Shown piece after piece: positions 56,378-60,885 of a stretch of DNA of 60,885 nucleotides; within the stretch, counting starts at the first letter, position 1; each line of letters starts with the position of its first letter. The stretch is from Gp7-AA6 sp036395755. GTDB lineage: Bacteria > Acidobacteriota > Thermoanaerobaculia > UBA5066 > Gp7-AA6. The translations under genes were made by a program, and so were the position numbers. The DNA is taken from positions 1-60,885 of the forward strand of contig DASWCZ010000048.1 of the NCBI GenBank assembly GCA_036395755.1. Direction: 5' to 3'. Below the pieces are notes generated by a model. The model worked only from the letters and a program-made list of their open reading frames with translations, did no database searches and was not told where the DNA came from.

Positions 56378-57015
56378 TCCGGATCAACCTCCTCACGGAG
56401 GCCCGCGCGGCCGCGGCGCGCAAGAAAGGGCCGCTCCTGCCGTCCGGCGCCCGGCTGAACAACCTGATCCTGCTCGGCGGAGTCGCCCTCGGGCTCCTTT
56501 ACATCGGCATCATGGCGATCACGCTGACGCACCGGAGCCGGGACCTGGACGAGGAGATCACGAGGGCGAACGAAGAGGTCGCCCGTTTGCGCTCCATCAT
56601 CGACGAGGTGAAGGGCTACGAGGACAAGAAGGCGAGCCTCGAGGCCAAGATTCAGCTCATCAACAACTTGAAGACGAATCAGAAGGGACCGGTGCGGCTC
56701 ATGGACGAGATTTCGCGCGCCCTTCCCGACCTGGTCTGGCTGACGGATCTGGCCGTCTCGGGGAACCTGGTCACGTTGAAAGGACGCACCCTCTCGCCCA
56801 ATGCGGTGGCGACGTACCTCGAAAACATCAAGAAGAGTCCCTTCTTCGCCGAGCCCGTCTTCCGCAACCTCGGCAAGGAGAGCGATGTCCAGGGGACCTA
56901 CATCTGGGAGATGACCCTGACGTTCACGAATGCGCAGGCCCTCGCGGTTGTCCCCCCGAGCCCGCCGGCGGCCGCACCTCCTTCGCAGGCGAACTCACCG
57001 GCTCCGGGAACATAG
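56374..57015 (+). CDS. pilN: Type IV pilus assembly protein PilN
   Basis: A 213-residue inner-membrane protein. The N-terminal IRINLLTEAR is the PilM-binding motif (INLLP in other species), followed by one transmembrane helix (about 30-52) and a coiled coil (about 58-90), then the periplasmic ferredoxin-like domain (RALPDLVWLTDLAVSGN, LTLRG-like). TTG start overlaps the pilM stop (TTGA). Confidence 0.93.
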   Translation: MIRINLLTEARAAAARKKGPLLPSGARLNNLILLGGVALGLLYIGIMAITLTHRSRDLDEEITRANEEVARLRSIIDEVKGYEDKKASLEAKIQLINNLKTNQKGPVRLMDEISRALPDLVWLTDLAVSGNLVTLKGRTLSPNAVATYLENIKKSPFFAEPVFRNLGKESDVQGTYIWEMTLTFTNAQALAVVPPSPPAAAPPSQANSPAPGT

Positions 57016-57024
57016 GAACGACGC

Positions 57025-57720
57025 GTGGCGATCGACCTGAAGCTGGAAGACAAACCGTGGTACCACGCGCTCGCCTATGGACTCGTCATCGGAGGCCTGC
57101 TCGCCGGGGCGGTGCACTACGCCTGGTTCCGAGGCTTGAACGCGGAGATCAAGGGGAAGCGCACGCAGCTCGAGGCGCTCCAGCAGGAGATCCAGAAGGG
57201 CCGCGCCGCCGAACGCAAGCTTTCGCAGTTCCGGGAGGAGGTCCGGCGGCTCGAGCTCGAGCTCGCGAAGCTGCTCCAGGTACTCCCCTCCAAGCGCAAC
57301 ACGGAGGATCTGATCAAGAGAATCGAGACCCTGACGCGGCAGGGAGATTTCACCCTGCGCAAGTTCACGCCGGGGGATTTCAACCCGAAAGAGTTCTACG
57401 CCGAGTGGCCGATCGACATCGCGCTCGAGGGGACGTATCACAATCTCGCTCTCTTTTTCGATCGGATGAGCCGTTTTTCGCGCATCATCAACGTCGAGGA
57501 CATGAAGATCAGCGCGCTTCCGGTCATCGGGCAGAAGTCGATCTCCGCTACGTTCACGGCGAAGACCTTCATCTACACCGGGGAGGAGTCGGCCATGCAT
57601 CCCGGGGAAGGTCAGCCGGCCGCCGGCACGGCGGGTGCGCCGAGCGGAAAACCTCTCGGTCCGGCCGGGGTAAGTGCCCGCAAGTTGAAGGAGCGCGCGG
57701 AAGGAAAGGGCGTGGAATGA
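57025..57720 (+). CDS. pilO: Type IV pilus assembly protein PilO
   Basis: A 231-residue inner-membrane partner of PilN. One helix (about 16-38) is followed by a coiled coil (about 45-95, EALQQEIQKGRAAERKLSQ) and the periplasmic domain (VLPSKRNTEDLIKRIETLTRQGDF, YAEWPIDIALEGTYHNLALFF). Its C-terminal extension is Pro/Gly/Lys-rich. GTG start is 9 nt after the pilN stop. Confidence 0.94.
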   Translation: MAIDLKLEDKPWYHALAYGLVIGGLLAGAVHYAWFRGLNAEIKGKRTQLEALQQEIQKGRAAERKLSQFREEVRRLELELAKLLQVLPSKRNTEDLIKRIETLTRQGDFTLRKFTPGDFNPKEFYAEWPIDIALEGTYHNLALFFDRMSRFSRIINVEDMKISALPVIGQKSISATFTAKTFIYTGEESAMHPGEGQPAAGTAGAPSGKPLGPAGVSARKLKERAEGKGVE

Positions 57721-58229
57721 GGATTTCGCTTTCCGTCGCCGTCCTCCTTTCGCTCGCGGCCGGGGTTGCGGCCGAGCCGCCGCGCCCGACGCCGACGGCG
57801 ACGAAGACGCCTGCTCCGGCACCCGGAGCCATCAACTCCCCGGGCGAAGCGATGATCCAGCAGGATGAGGCCGCGCTCGCCGGCCGCTCCTACAGCTATG
57901 ATCCGGCGGGCCGGCGCGACCCGTTTCGCTCGCTGCTGGTCCGCGCGGAGGACCGCACGCGAGGCGGTCGCCCCGCCGGCGTCGCCGGGATGTCGATCGA
58001 TGACATCGTGATCTACGGCATCTGGAAAACCCGCTCCGGTTACATCGCGCAGGTCCGTGCCACCGACAACAAGAGCTATCTCCTCCGCCCGGGCGACCTC
58101 CTTTACGACGGCGAGGTCACCCGCGTGGGACCGAATGAAGTCGTGTTCCGCCAGAACATCAACGATCCGCAGAGCGTGAAGCCCTTTCGGGAAGTGACCA
58201 AGCAATTGAACGTGACGCCAAAACCGTGA
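57717..58229 (+). CDS. pilP: Type IV pilus assembly protein PilP
   Basis: A 170-residue periplasmic protein that links PilNO to the secretin PilQ. A signal peptide (about 1-19) has no lipobox cysteine, unlike classical PilP, which is a lipoprotein. A Pro-rich linker (about 20-50) precedes the conserved HR-type domain (GRRDPFRSLL, SIDDIVIYGIWKTRSGYIAQV, SYLLRPGDLLYDGEVTRVGPNEVVFRQ). ATG overlaps the pilO stop. Confidence 0.92.
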   Translation: MRISLSVAVLLSLAAGVAAEPPRPTPTATKTPAPAPGAINSPGEAMIQQDEAALAGRSYSYDPAGRRDPFRSLLVRAEDRTRGGRPAGVAGMSIDDIVIYGIWKTRSGYIAQVRATDNKSYLLRPGDLLYDGEVTRVGPNEVVFRQNINDPQSVKPFREVTKQLNVTPKP

Positions 58230-58270
58230 GGACCTGCGGGCCAGGAAATTCCGGCGCGACGGGAGGGACG

Positions 58271-60862
58271 ATGAGAAGGACTTTCGAAAGAGCCGCGACG
58301 GCGATCGCGATGGCCGCCGTCCTGGCGGGGGCGTTTGGGTGCTCCGCCGTGAAGAAGAGCAACCATGTCTCCGCCGCGACGTCCTCCCCGGTAGTCGTGG
58401 CGAGTCCACCCGCCGTGACGACCTCCCCGGGTCAGGTCACCCAGGCGGCGTTCAATGAAGACGGTGACGGCGCCCGGATCGTTCTCTCGGCCGACACGCC
58501 TCTTCTGTACACGTCTTACGAACCGCGACCGGATCTGTTGATCGTCGAGATGCCCGGCGTCCGCGTCGCGGACGGTTTCGCGGCTCCGAAAGCCTCCGGA
58601 AGCGTCGTGCAGTCGGTCCGCGTCGAAACACTCGACGAGCTCGGCAAGAGAGTCACGCGCCTGACCGTCGAGCATCGCCCCGGACTCCACTATCAGCTGC
58701 AGTCGGTGGGGCGGGGCCTCGCGGTCGCGTTCGAGACCCCGCGGGACGCCGCCGTGGAACCTGCTCCGGCGCCCGCGCCGCCGCCGGTCGCGACCGAGCC
58801 GATCCCCGCGCCGGTCGTCGCCTCGCGCGCGGAGCTCGCGCACGCGCTCGAGGAGGTCACGGCGGAGTCGACAGGAGACGGCGTTGCCGTCCATCTCCTC
58901 GCGGATGGAACCCTCCAGGCCAAGGACTTCGTGCTCGCCAATCCTCCGCGGATCGTCATCGACCTCCCGGGTGTGAAGAGCTCGGTGCGGCGGCGCTCCA
59001 TCCCGGTTTCGGGCGGGCTCGTGAACCGCGTTCGGGTTTCGCAGTTTCAATCGGCTCCCGAGCCGGTCACGCGTGTCGTCCTCGATCTCGTCCGCCCGAC
59101 GCCGTATTCCGTGCACGCCGACGGCGAGAGGTTGGCGGTCATCGTCGGCAGCACGTCGGGTCCCGCGACGGTAGCGGCCGCGCCCCAGGTGATCGCCGAA
59201 CAGGCGCCGCCCTCCGCTTCTGCTTCGGTCGAGGCGGCCCCGGCGCCGTCGCGCACCGAGATCGCAACCGTCGCGCCCCCGGGGACGGAGAAACCGACAA
59301 CCGAGAAACCGCCGGCGGCGCCGGCCACGGAGACCGGGGGCGTTTCTCCGCCCGCGCCGGGAGCGCCGCCGCTCGAACCTCCTCCCGCCGCCGTCGTGCC
59401 GCCTCTGGCTCCGGCGCCCGCGGTCGTGGCGAGCCCGCAAATCCCGAAACCGGCCATAGAGAAAACCGAGACCGCACCGTCGCCGCTCCCTCCCGGAATC
59501 CGTGAAGCCCGCCGCTCCCGCGCCCGGGGGGCGGAGAGGCCGGCGACCCGAGAAGACGCGCTGTTCGAGGCCGCCACGGCGGTGCTCGCCCAGCAGGAAC
59601 AGACCCAGCGCGCGAGGGAGCTGACCGCCTTCCAGTCGCGGACTCTCGCGGAAGGTCAGACGCAGTTCACCGGAGAGCCGATCTCGCTCGACTTGAAAGA
59701 CGCCGACATCAAGGACGTCTTCCGCACGATCTCGCAATTCACCGGGCTGAACATCGTGATCGATCCGGAGGTCAAGGGCACGGTCACCGTCCAGCTCGAG
59801 AACGTGCCCTGGGATCAGGCGCTCGACCTGATCCTCAAGCAGAACAACCTCGGCTACGTGCTCGACAACAACATCATGCGGATCGCGACGACCGAAAAGC
59901 TCCGGATCGAGGAGGCCGATCGGGCGCGTCTCGCGGAGGCGCGCCAGGCCGCGGAGCCGACCCGAACGGTCATCAAAAAGCTGTCGTACGCGCGGGCGAG
60001 AGAGATCACCGAGGTCTTGAAAAGCATCATGTCGCGGCGCGGCGACATCGTGATCGACACGCGGACGAACACTCTCATCATCCGGGAGATCCCGACGTTT
60101 CTTCCCGCGGTCCTGCAGCTGATCGACAACCTGGACACGGCGACGCCTCAGGTGATGATCGAAGCGCGGATCGTCGAGACCACGAAGACGCTCGGCCGGA
60201 GTCTCGGCATCAACTGGGGCTTCAACGGTGTCGCCGACGTCGCCCACGGCAACACGACGAACCTCGTCTTCCCGAACAACCTGAACGGCGGTTTCCGGGT
60301 CGGCCTCGAGCAGGGCCCGGTCGTTGGCCACATCCGGCTGGGCAACATCCTCGATACCTTCAACCTCGACATCTCCTTGACCGCCGCCGAGAACCAGGGC
60401 TTGCTGAAGATCATCTCCTCGCCCAAGCTCGCCGCGTTGACGAACACGCAGGCCACCATCCAGTCCGGCGTGCAGATCCCCGTTCAGACGACGGTCAACA
60501 ACACGACGACGGTCATCTACGTCGACGCGACGCTGCGGCTCGAAGTGACACCGCAGATCACCGCCGAGGGCACGATCCTCCTGCAGGTGGTCGTCCAGAA
60601 GCGCGAGCCGGCGGTCGCCCTGAACCTCGCGCTCGGCAACAACGTCCCCCTGACGATTCGTGAATACCGCGGCCAGATTCTCGTGCGCGACGGGGGGACG
60701 ACCGTGATCGGCGGCATTTTCCAGATCAACGATCAGGACCAGAACAACATGATCCCCGGGCTATGGAAGATCCCCATTCTCGGCAGCCTCTTCCGCAACA
60801 AGACGCGAACCGAGAAGCACGACGAACTGCTCATCTTCATCACCCCCCGGATTCTCCGGTGA
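58271..60862 (+). CDS. pilQ: Type IV pilus secretin PilQ with lipobox
   Basis: An 863-residue outer-membrane secretin. The signal peptide ends in a lipobox (AFGC, C24), so it is predicted to be a lipoprotein with Ser at +2. Two AMIN domains (about 57-155 and about 190-290) are followed by a Pro/Ala-rich linker (to about 425), STN/N0 (SLDLKDADIKDVFRTISQFTG), N1 (TVIKKLSYARAREITEVLK) and the secretin core (VMIEARIVETTKTLGRSLGINWGF, GLLKIISSPKLAALTNTQATIQSG, VRDGGTTVIGGIFQ, GLWKIPILGSLFRN). ATG 58271 is chosen because GGGAGGG precedes it by 3 nt. Confidence 0.94.
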   Translation: MRRTFERAATAIAMAAVLAGAFGCSAVKKSNHVSAATSSPVVVASPPAVTTSPGQVTQAAFNEDGDGARIVLSADTPLLYTSYEPRPDLLIVEMPGVRVADGFAAPKASGSVVQSVRVETLDELGKRVTRLTVEHRPGLHYQLQSVGRGLAVAFETPRDAAVEPAPAPAPPPVATEPIPAPVVASRAELAHALEEVTAESTGDGVAVHLLADGTLQAKDFVLANPPRIVIDLPGVKSSVRRRSIPVSGGLVNRVRVSQFQSAPEPVTRVVLDLVRPTPYSVHADGERLAVIVGSTSGPATVAAAPQVIAEQAPPSASASVEAAPAPSRTEIATVAPPGTEKPTTEKPPAAPATETGGVSPPAPGAPPLEPPPAAVVPPLAPAPAVVASPQIPKPAIEKTETAPSPLPPGIREARRSRARGAERPATREDALFEAATAVLAQQEQTQRARELTAFQSRTLAEGQTQFTGEPISLDLKDADIKDVFRTISQFTGLNIVIDPEVKGTVTVQLENVPWDQALDLILKQNNLGYVLDNNIMRIATTEKLRIEEADRARLAEARQAAEPTRTVIKKLSYARAREITEVLKSIMSRRGDIVIDTRTNTLIIREIPTFLPAVLQLIDNLDTATPQVMIEARIVETTKTLGRSLGINWGFNGVADVAHGNTTNLVFPNNLNGGFRVGLEQGPVVGHIRLGNILDTFNLDISLTAAENQGLLKIISSPKLAALTNTQATIQSGVQIPVQTTVNNTTTVIYVDATLRLEVTPQITAEGTILLQVVVQKREPAVALNLALGNNVPLTIREYRGQILVRDGGTTVIGGIFQINDQDQNNMIPGLWKIPILGSLFRNKTRTEKHDELLIFITPRILR

Positions 60863-60885
60863 AGAAAGAGGACAAATCCATGAAG
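60859..60885 (+). CDS. Start of a further gene, truncated by the window end
   Basis: A frame opens either at GTG 60859 (overlapping the pilQ stop, as elsewhere in the operon) or at ATG 60880 after AAAGAGG. Only nine codons are visible and no identity can be given. Confidence 0.3.

Overview
The window is about 61 kb of GC-rich, densely coded bacterial chromosome. A Gram-negative cell envelope is implied by a FadL-type porin, lipoprotein signals, the type IV pilus alignment genes pilMNOPQ and SecDF. A VWA protein with repeated GWxTD domains, several Pkn2-type Ser/Thr kinases with GAF domains and an EF-P with a PGNxRGF loop all fit Acidobacteriota. A Thermoanaerobaculia-like lineage is my best guess, but nothing here is a phylogenetic marker that settles it. 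Genes are packed with many ATGA, GTGA and TTGA start/stop overlaps, and GTG or TTG starts are frequent.

Layout. 1-4.4 kb: end of an amidohydrolase, an exported Pcm, a DUF5700-type putative metalloprotease, then a response regulator and kinase-GAF pair on the minus strand. 4.5-9.6 kb: soluble transhydrogenase sthA, phosphoketolase xfp and acetate kinase ackA (together an acetyl-phosphate/acetate branch), then tRNA-Ala(CGC). 9.7-14.2 kb: CPA2 antiporter, YihY/BrkB membrane protein, MBL/beta-CASP protein and two small membrane-anchored proteins. 14.2-16.6 kb: three tandem hairpin repeats lead into selD, which is read through an in-frame UGA and so appears to encode a selenocysteine-containing SelD, followed by DUF2007 and ThuA proteins. 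16.7-21.0 kb: complete glycine cleavage operon gcvT-H-PA-PB. 21.1-26.7 kb: zinc-ribbon protein, FakA-FakB (DAK2-DegV) fusion, DUF488, PhzF and a kinase-GAF-degenerate SpoIIE protein.

26.9-31.5 kb: FadL-like porin, an exported SGNH/GDSL hydrolase, a strong terminator, efp and an M23 peptidase. 31.5-38.8 kb: a 1231-residue NfnB-NfnA-like oxidoreductase fusion, aquaporin, an unrecognised gene, a membrane diguanylate cyclase and Maf, with two clusters of TGTCATTC-type dispersed repeats. 38.8-43.0 kb: a 1398-residue protein with three GWxTD-like modules and a VWA domain. 43-49.3 kb: cysteine desulfurase, FHA and mnmA (tRNA thiolation), a TPR-like protein, folK, a FYDLN-acid protein, tgt and an internally deleted M19 dipeptidase remnant. 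49.3-54.8 kb: yajC-secD-secF and rel. 54.8-60.9 kb: rpmB, then pilMNOPQ.

The main points of interest are the UGA-containing selD with its repeat leader, the fused Nfn-like enzyme, the kinase with a decayed phosphatase domain, the triplicated GWxTD protein, a lipobox-bearing PilQ, and a recurring arrangement in which a -10-like hexamer lies only 6-9 nt before the start codon of genes lacking a Shine-Dalgarno, suggesting common leaderless initiation. I saw no CRISPR array, prophage or insertion sequence.
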